Below, piece by piece: positions 39,901 to 53,200 of a DNA stretch of 64,000 nt. A program made the translations under genes and the position numbers. Source of the stretch: Nageia nagi (Eukaryota > Pinophyta); contig JBITNC010000002.1 of assembly GCA_050084985.1 (NCBI GenBank), positions 38,068,001 through 38,132,000 on the forward strand, given 5' to 3'. The notes under the pieces are model-generated. The model did no database searches and was not told where the DNA came from. It saw nothing but the letters and a program-made list of their open reading frames with translations. Numbering within the stretch: position 1 is the first letter of the stretch; each line of letters opens with the position of its first letter.

Positions 39901-42900
39901 CATAACTTTGCCGCAAAAATTGCATATCAAAGCTCCCTTTTCTTGTGGTACATGCTTCTAGGCAATGTCTCTCTTTCTAGACATTTTTTTGAGTTTGTAC
40001 TTTTCATAATGAAAAAAAAAATTAGAATCTTAGCTTTCAATTTGAAATAGAAATTTTAAGTTTCTTTAAGGCTATGGATTTCTGATAAACCAGATCAACA
40101 TTTGTTGCAAGTGTAGAGCATATTCTCTGCGGCCTTCAAGAAACTTCAATTTTTTAAAAGGGTTTAAAATTTAAATGCTCAAGATTTCTGATACACCAGA
40201 TCAACTCTTGTTGCAAGTGTAGAGCATGCTCTCTCTAGCATTTAAATTTAAAATAATTAGCCAACTACAGATTTCTGATACACCAGGTCAACTTTTGGTG
40301 CAAGTGTAGAGCATACTCTCTTCACTGGACTAAGTGATTTCATAAAAAAAAAACAAAGTATCATTATACTATCAAGTTGGAAGTTGAAAGAGTAAAATAG
40401 CTAATACATAAAAACAAATGGGTTGAGATTGGAAATTAAACCTTCAGCTGGTAGAAGTTTGAACCTTCAGCTGATAGAAGTAGGCTATGGAAGTCTCACT
40501 CTCCCTTCAATGAGCTGAACCTTCAACAGTCAACACCACCTCCAAGCTTCCACCAATTTGACCAAGAACACTAAAAAAATTAGTCACACTCACTTGGAAT
40601 GAAGAATCTAAGCTTTCTTCAAAGTTTGGAATGATGAAAGTGGGGACCCCATGCTCCTTTTTATAACAAGCCAACGGATTTTCGCGAATTTAATTTTTTT
40701 TTGGAGTCCACCTCGTTTTTTTTGGCTTCTTGCCGATTTTTTGTCGGGATCCGCAACTTTTCGAGAATAATCACCACCCACGATTAGTCGGGATTTTCTA
40801 GAAAAATTGCATCTGATCCAAATATGCGATTTATGTAGCGATTAAGTGGCTGGCCCTCATTCGGCGATTATTCGGCAATTAGTCGCAATTATTCGAGCTT
40901 TTTAAAACATATCTAAAGAGTGCTTGCAGTTAACCTTAAAAATAGTTGTAAAGAACAATTGTTGTGAGATTGGGGACTCAATATTAGCATATTTTGTTTG
41001 GAGAGTGTCAATGGCTCATAAGCAAGCTAGCTTGTTGTGTCTTGGCATTTGATTGTAGAAAATTTTTGAAACATGCCTCAGTAAGTTAGCTTGTTGTGTC
41101 TTGGCATTTGACTATAGAAAATATTTGAAACTTGCCTCAGTGTTAACGTGAAGTTTGTCAATAAGAGTGTTTTAGAATTCAAACAGGAGGGCATTAGCAA
41201 AATTATCTTAAAAACCATTGATCATCTTATCAAGTGAGACTGCATTGAGCTATATTTATTCAGTGCAAAGGCAGAAAAGAATTCTGCATTTCCTAACACA
41301 GGGTTTTCATCTAGGATAAACAGTTATGCTTCAAGTAGGGTGTCAGGTTGTGACAATTTTTGTTATTAATAGTTAATGCATAAAACACATAAAACTTTTT
41401 GATCTCATAAGTTCTAGGAATCATCATGAATGTTAAATTTGTATTTTTCAAACCTATGATATTTTTTGTTGAATAATCAATGATGAATATTACAGAATAA
41501 CGACTACTATTTTTTTGTGTCATCAAGTTCGAGTCATCATTTGGAACTTAATTACTTATTCTTCTAGTTATTCAAGAAAGGAATGATGGAAGACATTTGA
41601 TGCATAACTTTCCTGCGATTTTGATAGGAATGCTAAGACTTCAGTATTATGTGGGAATTCCCAAGTCAAAGAATATTAGATGTGGATGTTTATTCTTTAT
41701 CTCTTCATTCTTACCCTCACTTTTTCCTTTTTATTTTCATTGTCAAATCAATTTTGGTTCTATAACATATATTTTAGTCTTTTCTGTTCTTTCCCTCCTT
41801 TTTCTAACCTGTGAATGGATTTTAAAAAATACGTACTCACTTCATAGATGATCCTTATAGAAAGGTCAAATTACAAATTTATGAATCTCAAAATTCGAAT
41901 AAATAATCTTTTTAGTTACTTGGTTCCCTATTTTTATTGACACTGATTCTCCTGGAGAACAAACTCCATCAAGCTCAAATGAAATGCCTTTGACCTAAGT
42001 ATACCAAAGCCACTATTTTCTAGCTATTCTTTTTACAAAACTTGTAGATTTAGTTACTATAAAAATCATAAATAAAATATTAGTAGTTTTTCATTATCCG
42101 TGGATCTTTGATTGATTCAATTGTAAAGATTCATCTAATCTTGGAAACATTCTATTTCGTCATCTAAATTACGAGAATGTATACAACTGCTTTCATAAAT
42201 CATGGTATTCATAGAAGAGGTTTTGAATCTATATAGAGATATAGTTTCTATCGAAGCATACGTAAGAAATGGAAGTTCACCTATGTGGATTCCTAATGTA
42301 ACCAATCACATATTTACCACTATACTACACTCTCTACAATTTGATTGTAGTGTATAGATCAATTTTTTGTTGCCAAATTCCAAAGTAAATAGTTTACTAT
42401 TCCAAGAGAATAGGATGCTTTTATCAATAAGGTCGTATTCTCTAGGATTATCCTTTTCTAAAGAATGGAATCATCTTACTTGGATCATTGGATGAATGTA
42501 GTCATGTCCTAAGTTTTAAAGAATGGAATCATCTTACTTGGATCATTGGATGAATGGAGTCATGTCCTAAGTGGATAATCTTCTTTGCTCAAGATAACTA
42601 GAGGAATGGGGTTATCTTACTATGATCTTTAGATTATGAATCCTAGGATCCTAAGATCTTGAGGCATTATCCCCTTTCCTTTGGATTTCTTTCTATTTGG
42701 TGAATCACAAATGATTCACAAATAAATTTTATCTAATAAAATAATATTTTTAAAATTTATTTTCAAAATTCTATTCTTTCTCGAGTTCCTCAATGGTTCA
42801 TGTGTTGATCAAAGATGTCTTTAAAAGTTGGTATATAATATTTCACTTTGTTGTTCCTTGGTAGCTTAGTGGTAGAGGAGTTGGTTAGTTGTAGGTTCAA

Positions 42901-44253
42901 ATCCTACTTGGGTAGATGCTTTTTCTTTGAGTAGTCATTTTGAACATTTGGCAGTTGTAAATTTCCTTTTCGTCTAGTCTTCTTATTTTGATTTGTACAA
43001 AATTGTCAAAAACCAAGCAGTAGATTCACATGTGGTAGTTTGTGTCGATTCATACCTAGTAGTTTGGAAAAGAGGGAAAGAATAATCTAAAGTAGTGAAA
43101 ACTTTTGGTGACATTTCTAGAGCTCAACTAGTTGGAGTTGATTATCTCAACCAATTATGTTCAAATTAATAATTTCGGGAGGAAATTTGTAGGGCCTACA
43201 TCCATACTTTTTAGGTTACATCTCAACAACACCTCACACTCAGGCTGATCATTACTCTCAGTATTTTCTCCAGATTGATAGTAGATTGATTGACCCCCTA
43301 GGTTGCAACTTCCTCTTGGTATGAGGAAGTTTCTTGGTTAGTTTTGGGTTTGCTTGCACCAACTGTGGAATGAGTCAGACAACCATTTAGTTCGAGATCT
43401 TTGTGTTTGCTGACAATGCTCCATAGAGGCCGAGTTAGAGGACCACTTCACACATCATCTTCCTATGTCTTGTGTACAATGAGATTTGAGGTTGATATCA
43501 TTGCTTCTTTTGAAACTCTCACAACTCAAATCTCTATCTTTGTTAGTTACCAAAATCAACGGTGTGTGGTTCTCTTCCTTTGTGAGGACTTCTTTCTCCA
43601 AAAGCATCTCTTGTTACACACCTTCTAGCCGATAGGGATCTACCATATCACATCCTTCTTTTGGGTTTTCCTAGATGAGGGGCTCTTAAGAGGCTTTATG
43701 ACAACCCCCTATCTCTTACTTGATGCATCAAATTGTGCATAGATGACCCTCGTACTTTCAAGACATAAGGGACTCGTTGGATCAAGTCTTTCTTCAACAC
43801 CATTATGGGGGTACGAACTTGATTAATAGGAGCGATTCATATGAGACTTTGGAGCCCAAGGAGCTTTACTTCCAACAACATAATGGAGCATGTCTTCCCT
43901 AGCTCCTCTTCTTCTTATTCTCCCTTCTCCTCCCTCTTTTTGTAATCAAAGTGGCCTCTCGTTGACCGCTCCCTTCTACATTGTATCTCCTCAGGTGCCC
44001 TTATTCTAGGGCTTTGACCCTTCTTGTAATTTGTTTGTTTATCTTAGGCTTTATGTTGGGTCTTGCTTGGTTCTTTTTGCATTCATGTACTTTTCAATCC
44101 CATTGATTGCTTTTGTTCACCTGTGGACATTAATATATTTTCTTTCTTTCTTTCAATAATAGGGTTCCTACAAATTTAGTTTAGTCAAATTCTTAGTTAA
44201 CCTAATGTCCTAACACTTTTTAAAAGATGCAGTCATATTTCCTATTGATTGAC

Positions 44254-44295
<42 letters not shown>

Positions 44296-47200
44296 CAATG
44301 TATTGATGAATAGGAAACCATTTTGGGTGTGATGTACACAAAATTTTTGTCAAAGGAAAGCTCCACTTACAATATTTCATATTTATTTTATTCTTTGAAA
44401 TAGTTAGTTTATTACTACAATTTGATTTGTCTAGTTTGAAATAGGAACATCCCATCTATACTCTAGCCTTGAGCAGCTGTGATTATTATAATAAATAAAT
44501 AATGAAATCTGTTTCATGTATATATCAACAAAATGAATATAAAAAGTGGGAGAGGATATAAAAGAGATAATATCAAAGGGTTAAATTTTTATAGCTCTTG
44601 GTGCTGCTATCATAATAGTTATTTTAACTTTAATATTAGGTAAAACAATGTATTAATAATATTTACGCCGTAAGAAATTCCCTCTTTGAGCCTTTTAGGC
44701 TTGCTTTTCCATACGACGGTTTAAAACAACGGAAAACCACTGACCGTGATTGAAACACTGTGAACCCTTGATTCTGCACCAGCTTGTTCTCCATCAGGTG
44801 CTGTCTGCATCATGCATCTTGTCAAACAATTCAACGACCCTTTCCACATATTCGTTTTGTGCATATCCTATGATCATTGCAGTCCATGAAACTATGTTTG
44901 CATCAAGCATCTTGAAAAAATTTGCGTGCCTTGGCTTGAAGTCCCATGGTAGCTTCAAATTTGCACCCTCAACGTTGCCCTCTTCATTTAATGGCGGACG
45001 GACCTCATCTCTAAGAACAGCCATTCCAGTGCTTTCCAAGGTACGCTTTGCACGGGATCATCCTTGTTTTTTTTTTCTTTTTCTCAAATGTTGATTGTAT
45101 TTCAGGCGATTACTCCCACTGGTTGCAGAAGTGTCTACAGAATACCCAGAACTGGAACAAAATCCAAAGCTGTATTTGCGACGCCAAGCTCTGCAAGAGC
45201 CTCGCTAGCGATGATGTAAACCACGTCGCCCTAGAGTTTTACCGCAGATATCTATCACTAATTCAGGTAAAATCTCGCTTTTTTATTATTTTCGACTGTT
45301 GATTTTATTGTTGCAACAAATACTAATAGTACGTGTTTGCTGCTTTAGTTTGATCAACCTCCATGTGTTTGCCTCCTTACTTTGATCAACGTGTCTATTA
45401 CGTGTTTGGATGATCCCTGATGCATATAACACAACCCTTGTCAAACAATTCATGGTCCCTTCAAACACATCTTGGCAAACAATTTATGTTTATTGCCAAC
45501 AATGCCCTTCCACAAGACAAGTTCCTTCATTCTCTTATCAACCGCATCGAACTTAAATTTGACCCATCCATGCTCAAGCTTGTGCTAGACATATCCACAT
45601 GTATGGCAACTGGCATTGGAGCCCTCGTTCCTCCATTGCTTTCTTCCATGAGCGACATTGTCGTTTACGTGCGTTCTTTTAGACATCATGATAAGCTTCT
45701 TCTCAAAGTCGTGAAAGTTGACTCTCAAAAGTCTCTACATGCGCATTGCCATGGCGGTCACCCACAGATTTATGTTTGAATGTATAACATAGGATGGAGC
45801 ATAATTAGGCTCCAATCATAGATAAGACACGAAACAAATCACCCACGATTAAACCTCACCCCAAAATCTTCACTTGTTTCATTCCAAAATCCTCGCTCCA
45901 TTTTGTGAAAGAAAATATCTTGGCATTCCTGTCACTCTCTGCAAAAATATATAATTAGAAATAGAAATAGATGGCCATAACACCACCTCCAACTCCTCCT
46001 TGGTATTATGTTGCTCGTGTTTTCATATCTCATTACTTACCCACAAAAATATCTAAAATGATGCTCTCTCAAAACTCTGTCGAGATGGGCGATTGAAGGA
46101 GACAATGCACTTTTTGCTTACTACAAATACACACTACTATCTACACTCTTCAACATGGGATTTACTCCTGCAGACATGCATCCCCAACAATGCCTTTCTA
46201 GAGGGCAAACTCCTTCGTTCACTCATCATTGCATCGGACTTAATTTTGGCACCTACACGAACAACTTTCTCCAAAACATACTTATCCACATGTATGTCAA
46301 CTATGGAAATTTGACATAAGCCCAAGAAATATTTTTGACTGTATGACTGAACGAGATGTCTTCTCATGGCTTTCTTCGACAAGCATTGACATTATTTCAC
46401 CAAATGCAACAAACAACATGCAGCATTGGCTCATCCAGGTGTAAGAATTCCTTCTGATGCATGCAGCCAAGAGTTCGTCTTCCTACCACCTGTCGATGCA
46501 CGCAACTGTTTACCCTTCTTTCACCCAGGAAGATAGAAATTTTTACACAACATGATAGAGTAGAACAACGTCCACATGGCAAAATTGGCTCATAATGCGC
46601 CATACAACACTATTTCTCGCTCATTGTCTTTTGTCTGTAAATTCAATTTCGATCTCCCATTTAAATTTAATAATTACAATAATAACAATAAAAAATATAA
46701 TAAAAAATAAAAATGAAATTAATAATAATAATAATAAATAAAATAATATTAATAATAAAAATAACAACAATAACATATATAAAAAAATAAAAAAAAAATA
46801 ATAATAACGAAAAAAAATAAACATAATTATATTAACATAAACCATAGAATAAAAAGACAGTTTTTTGAAAATATGGCTTAGGGCCAAAGATGTAAAAACG
46901 GCCATTAAACAATCAAAATACGTTGAATACGGCAAAAATTCGTGGCTCTAAAAATACGTAAATACGGAAAAAATGGAAAAGAAACGGAAAATATGGGAAA
47001 AATATGTGATCAAAAAATGAAAAATACGGCAAATAAATGGACAAAAGACAGAAAATTCGAGGAAAAAATGTGATGCATTGAAAAATAAAAAAAAAATGCA
47101 ATTTTTTAACTTTTTTTATACAATATGCGTATCTAATTACCATAAATGATTAAATCATTCACATAAACGATCATATCATCTACCAACTACCAACACATTC

Positions 47201-50200
47201 ATATATCATAAATCATGTCATCGATATATGAAAATAAAAGGCATCTACAAAATGTCTGTCAGATCATAAGTTATAAATCTACTATTACTAGTACTGCCAC
47301 TACTGTGACATAGTCCCATACACTCATAATGCCACTAAGTGTCCACTGCTAAGCATCAACAAAGTACAAAATACAAATAATACTAAATAACTAAATACAA
47401 TGTTTCATAAGTCATGACTCCATGTGTGGGCCTTGGGGACTCATCAATATGTGCGGTCTGGGGCTCTAGCCCTTTTACTATGCAATCGGCTGCCACCACT
47501 AGTACTAATAGTACTAGTACCAGTACCACGTGCTCCACTAATAGGTGTAGTAGGAGATTGAGAATGAAAAGGTGGTCTCGTAGGGGTAGGAGTACTACGA
47601 GGAGGCAATCCTAAACTACTAGAACTGCCACCAACACTCTTATGGGGTTTTTGCCTAATCCTTTGGTATCGAATGAGTGGTTCATCATCGTCAGACTCAC
47701 TCTCAATGTCTCGGAAAATCCGATGCTCATAAACCTGGTGAGGTCCAACACCATGATCAATCTCCACAGGAGGAGATGAATCAAAACACTGATGCTCCTC
47801 CTCCTCCTCCCACTCCTCATCTTTTGCATGCTCCTCCTCCTTGCCCTCATCCGCAAGTTCATCTATCTCCTGCTCCATGTCAAGCCATTCTTCTCAAAAT
47901 GCTTCATGTAACTCCTCCTTTGGATCTGCCACTGCATCCACTGGAGGTGCATCACTGTCAAGAAAACAAGTCAACATTTACAATTTTATAGGATCTATCA
48001 AGATATTTTAAAAATCACATGTAGGGGGGTGCTAGGTGGGAGTAAAAACGAAGAAGATAACCTATATGAGGGATCAATGGTAGTCAAGTTAATGGGCTCA
48101 TCCTCATCCTTCTTTTGTAGTTGCCTCATACAATTGTAGGTTGACATAAATGTAAACAATATCATTCATGCTTTGTGTTGTCAACCTATTAACATAAAAA
48201 AATTGAGATAATGATAATTGAGAGAGATTTGAGAAGTAAGAAATTTCCATTACATTTTGAAAGTTGAAAGGAATCACAATTGGAATGAATCAAATTACTT
48301 ACCTGTTGCGCTTCTTGGAGTGAATTTTTCCAAATGCACTCCAATTGCGCTCACATCCTGAAGCGCTACATATTTGGCTAAGGATGTGGATGGCAAATCT
48401 TTGCAACTCAGGTGTTTCACCCCCAAAATTCGCCCACCACAACTCTAAAAAATGTAGTAATATCAAATAAGAAAACATTAAATATTTAAATGCCTAAATG
48501 TATAAACTTAAAACTTAAAAGTAATGCATGAACTTTGTATTTTTTTCACCTGGAGCAATCGTGAAATGTGCCTCTCTAGCGGATTGATACCCAAAGAGGC
48601 CTCTTGAGTGCTTGTATGACTCAAGCTCCTTGAAGATTTTGGATTGAGTGGTAGGATCCTGAACCATACTAGCTATACATTTTGTAAGCCCCAAGTTAGC
48701 ATGAGTATCAGTCTTTATTTTTAGTTTGGTGCAAAATACAAGATAGGATTTAAGATGGCCCTTGCTCCATGAATAGGGCGATACAACATATTCCACCACC
48801 ATTCATCAATGAGAGCCCAAGACTCCATGTGCTTGTTACCAAACTCATTATCCTCATCAGGGTGGTCAATATAATAATGCATTATGGCTTCCTTGGCCCT
48901 AGCCATAACCTCATACAAATAGCCCATAGTGGGCCTACCACTATCAACTAGATGAAGGACTCGTACAAGTGGTGCTGTCACGCTACAAATCTCTTTGAGC
49001 ATCGCCCAAAAATCATCCATGGATATCAATGAAGACATGACCATACCCTCTAGCCTTGTGCTCATGGTTGTATCACTCCACTCTCTAGAAACAAACATGG
49101 AACGCAACTCATGCATGTTCTGAAATAGCGACTGAAGGCTGATGAAATTGGAGGCAAAACGTGTAACTCCTAGGTGCAACAAGTCCTTACCATTGGTGTA
49201 CCTCCTCATCATACTAAGAACAGTTGTTTTATTATAAATATACCTGGTAACACAAGATAAGAAATTAAGAATCAAGATAGTCTAAGAGTAAGAATATAAG
49301 ATAAGAAAAAAATATGATAAGATAGATGTACCACGTGATTGTCCTAGCTTGGTCAACCACCTCTTTCACCCAAGCAAGGAGGGATACATATTCATGAGCT
49401 TGCTACTTGCTGCAACATAACTAGAAGCATTGTCTGTGATCACCTGAACAACATGCTCCGGCCCCACCTCCTTCACAAACTGATCCAATAAGTCACATAA
49501 CAAGTTTGCATCTTTTGCCTTATCGGACGCATCAACAAATTTCTAGAATATTGTCCCATATTTGGAGTATGCCAAAAAATTAGTCAAGCTTCTACTTTTA
49601 CTATCCGACTACCCATCAGATAATATTGTGCAACCCGATAACTTCCAAGATTCTTCAATATCAACCATTCTAAAAACAGTAAAATAAAACTAAAATAAAT
49701 TATAAAACAACTAAATAAAAAAAGTAATTTAAAAAATGTAATACATATTGTCTATTGAAATTTGATATCACTATTTACGTACTTGTCACAAACTGCTTGC
49801 TTCAAATCCTTTATGAGAGTCCCTTGCATTTTTGCATGAGTAGGGCCCGCATACGCAGGTCCAACGTTAGCCACTGCATCGATTGTTGGTTGCCAAAATA
49901 CACTTCTCGTAATGTGGATTGGAACTCCTTCATAATAGATCAATTTTGCCAACATCAAATCAACTTCTTTCTTCTTTAACATACTCATAATGGATGGTTG
50001 GGATCCAGGAGTTGTCCAGGGTTGAAAGTAGGAATGGACTCCAACCCTTCTAGGGTATCCACTTCCACTAGGTCCACTGGCACTTGCACTTGCACTGCCA
50101 CCTACACTTGGATTGGACACATTTCCACTTGAAGAGCTTATCCCTCCTAGCTCCATTCGAAATGCTTGTTTCCTCTCTTTTTTCTCAACAATAGAATCCA

Positions 50201-53200
50201 AAGCAAGATCTGGAGTTGCTTTTGGGCAACTCTCTACATCGCTCCTTGGTCTCCCAGAAAGATGCCCTTTGAACCTTGTAATTGTTCCCCGGATAGGCTT
50301 GCCACATAGATTGCAACTGAAATGCTGAGAATTGCCACGAACTCCCTCAATTGGAGTCACATATTGCCAAAACCTGTCCAACTCTTTAGGCAATTTGGTG
50401 TCTTGGAAAATCTCCCTCAATCAATAATGCTCTAGCTCATCTCTCTTTCTCCAAGCCTTGCAAAGCAAAAATGAGGGGAAAAACCCTTTCCCCCCCTTTA
50501 TTCCTTTTCCCCAACCGCTTAGCACATCCCACATTTTCGCGGCATCTTCGGCGTTTTTTGGCCGTTTAAACGGCGTTTAGATGCAAAAATACGTTTTTTT
50601 GGCATCTTTTCCTTCCAAACACAGGTTTTGTCTTTGTTGGCCTGCGCCTTTTCCTCTTAATATACATTTTTTCCATGTTTAAATGTCGTTTTTCGATCCA
50701 AAAACGACGGGTACGATGGGGTGTTTTAAGTTCCAATTTTTCCTGCGTTTTCCTGATGTCTTTCACGTTTAAACGGCGCATTTTGGAGGAAAAAACGCGT
50801 TTAGGCAGTTTGTAAAATTCTTGGTCAGACTTGCATCTTTTCAACATATTCAATGTTTTTTCCACGTTTAGAAGTCGTTTAAACGATGCATCTTTTGAAC
50901 TTAAAAACAGCTTTTTTCCTGTTTTTCGAGGACAATTTGGAATTTTCCCCAAAAACGAAAAAACGCCGTTCTTCACGTTTAAATGCCGTTTTTTAATTCT
51001 ATGACATGAACAATAATAATAACAATTAAAAATTATAAAACAACTATCCTTGTACGGCGTACCCATTGCACAAGGTTGCAATTGCTAGTAATTATTTGCT
51101 GATTTGTTTCTAATCTGCAAGAGAAAATGGCCAGGTTAGGGAAACCAAAGAAAACATTTGAATAGACTGGACAAAATGATCACTTCCTTGCAAATGTAGG
51201 TTTCTATTTAAACAAAAGCTATATTCATTCAATATATCCCATCTCAAAGAGATAATTGAGCGAACCAAAGTGATGGATTGCTAATTTCTTGTACTAAATA
51301 TCTATACTAGGTGATTGAATCCCTCTGTCTACTGTCAAGCATTGACAAAGAATCTTCAAAACTGATAGCCTCTGTTTCTTTTTATGAAAGAGACTCTACA
51401 TTTTTTGACCTATGTATCTTTTTCACCATCCTTAACGTTTGGGATTACACCTTGAATTGTTTGATAGAAATGCGACTATAAAAAGAAATGAAATATTACT
51501 ACCATGTAAATGAATAGCTTAAGAGTAAGAGCAAGTTAATCTCCAAGTTTCTTATTAGAATTATAACAGAAGAGATCATCCATCCTTGTATCATATACTA
51601 GTATTTCAATACAAAGCAATAATATATTTTTTATGGGTATTGAAACTTATCTTCAAGGATGTAATGTGTGGAGATTTTCTTAAAGACAATTGAAAATTTT
51701 TCTCTTCATTTCCAAAATCTCACTTTTTCTTCTCCTATCCTAGTTCATTCAACTAATAGGTTACCAAGAAAGTTTAGTACCATACAACCGACAATTGGAC
51801 TTTTTTTTACAAACACGCAGTATAAATAAGTATATCCATTGTTTACAAAAGAAAAGAAGAAGAAAAAGGAACTGATAGAAAATAGTCTTATCCCTTGCTT
51901 GTTCTTTCTATAAATCTAAGAATATGGATGTAATCTCTGTCTATGAGAGTTTGTCATGTGCATCAATACCTGATGGATAGCATGAAATCCACCTGTGATG
52001 GAATCGAAATTGACTGAGATTCATGAAAAGGGGTTTAATTTGGAGGATATTAGGCTCTTGTATTGTCAGAGGGAACAATAATGGAATTTATGCCTCCCAA
52101 AATAAGCAGAAGAAGAGAAAAGACTCATACAAAATAATGTTCATTGCAGCGATGCAAGATAAATACATAGTATGTACCATTTTATAAAAGGTTTTGCATC
52201 AAGTGAATTTTCCTATTTGTGGAAAAAGAATCAACAACTTTTTTAAGGATTATCCAAATAACAGCTTGCCAAGCAAAAGCTAATAGAAAAAGTAACTGGC
52301 ATTACGTTAACAATCAAGTTGGAAATCACATAAGCTTAGAATAATTTGGCAGAAAAGGAATTATTTGAATAAATCGCAACATCATCTAGGAAAATATTAC
52401 TTTCCAAAGAATGAAAACTTTGTAAAGCACTAAAAGTATTTTGCCAATCGGAATCTTGCCAAAAAGATCAAACTTTTAGTCTTTAGAATGGAAGGGATAA
52501 TTTTTTCATACAATATATTACCTTTTCTAATAAAGAATGACTGATGAATAGATATTCTTGTTTGTTTATGTTCCCCTATCTGATAATGAATGTTCTTGCA
52601 AGAATCTATATCAAACAATGTCTCCAATTTTTCTAAATAGTGCCAGATCCTAAGAATGAATCAGGAATCTTTATAGATTGACCTGATATAACGATCAAAA
52701 GAGGTTAATATGATGGATTAACATTGAATGGGTTATGGCCAAGTTATTAGGCAGTAGGTTTAGGCCTGTTATTGTGGATTATTAGTGTGTTTCGTTATTG
52801 TGGATTATTAGTGTGTTTCAATTCCTGAAAAGGAAAACAATGTACCAATCCTATGAATATCTGAAAGGTTTTCCATTCTTCTAGCTTAAAATAAATTTTA
52901 AGCTGTAAATACATTGGTAATATGTTGATTTGGTCAATGCAGATATGCGCATTGAGGGTAATTCAATTATATTTTACATTGTTTTCATCAAAAAGGAATG
53001 AATCATGATCAATAACCAACTCATATTTCAATTTGGTTACTTAATTCCATTCTCTCATACTGAATTTATTCCTAGGTTGTAATAGGAAACAAAGGTATAC
53101 AACTAACTTACTGGAGAGATTGATTGGGACTTGTTTATCAATGTTGCAACATGTTGACTAAATGGTATAGCTTGCCAACTAGCATTGATATATTATTTCA

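Larger units (their letters stand above)
37162..40912 (-). mobile_element. hAT transposon (3.75 kb), antisense to the helicase
   Basis: The left end reads CAAAGTTTTAAAG (37162) and the right end, inverted, ATATGTTTTAAAAAG (40912), sharing GTTTTAAA at the same distance from the terminus. Flanks CTAAATAG (37154-37161) and CTAAAGAG (40913-40920) form an 8-bp duplication with one mismatch. Subterminal regions at both ends carry CGACTAAT/CACTAATCGG-type motifs and GGCTGGC. The transposase reads on the minus strand. Confidence 0.85.
46843..51003 (-). mobile_element. hAT transposon (4.16 kb), antisense to the helicase
   Basis: The left end CATAGAATAAAAAG (46843) and the right end, inverted, CATAGAATTAAAAAACGG (51003) are terminal repeats. 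Flanks ACATAAAC (46835-46842) and ACATGAAC (51004-51011) form an 8-bp duplication with one transition. Both subterminal regions are full of CGTTTAAACG- or ACGG-type motifs; the right one (50510-51000) has many copies of (C/T)GTTTAAA. The transposase reads on the minus strand. Confidence 0.92.

Noticed and set aside
42855-42920. A functional tRNA gene
   Set aside because: The A and B boxes and T-arm are present, but there is no room for an anticodon arm and the ends do not pair as an acceptor stem.
46621-47143. Minus-strand frames rich in Phe, Leu and Ile resembling membrane proteins
   Set aside because: They translate AT-rich simple sequence and the hAT terminus; composition alone explains the hydrophobicity.
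47677-47991. Plus-strand frame rich in His and Pro
   Set aside because: It is the complement of the acidic and Ser/Pro-rich tail of the antisense hAT transposase.
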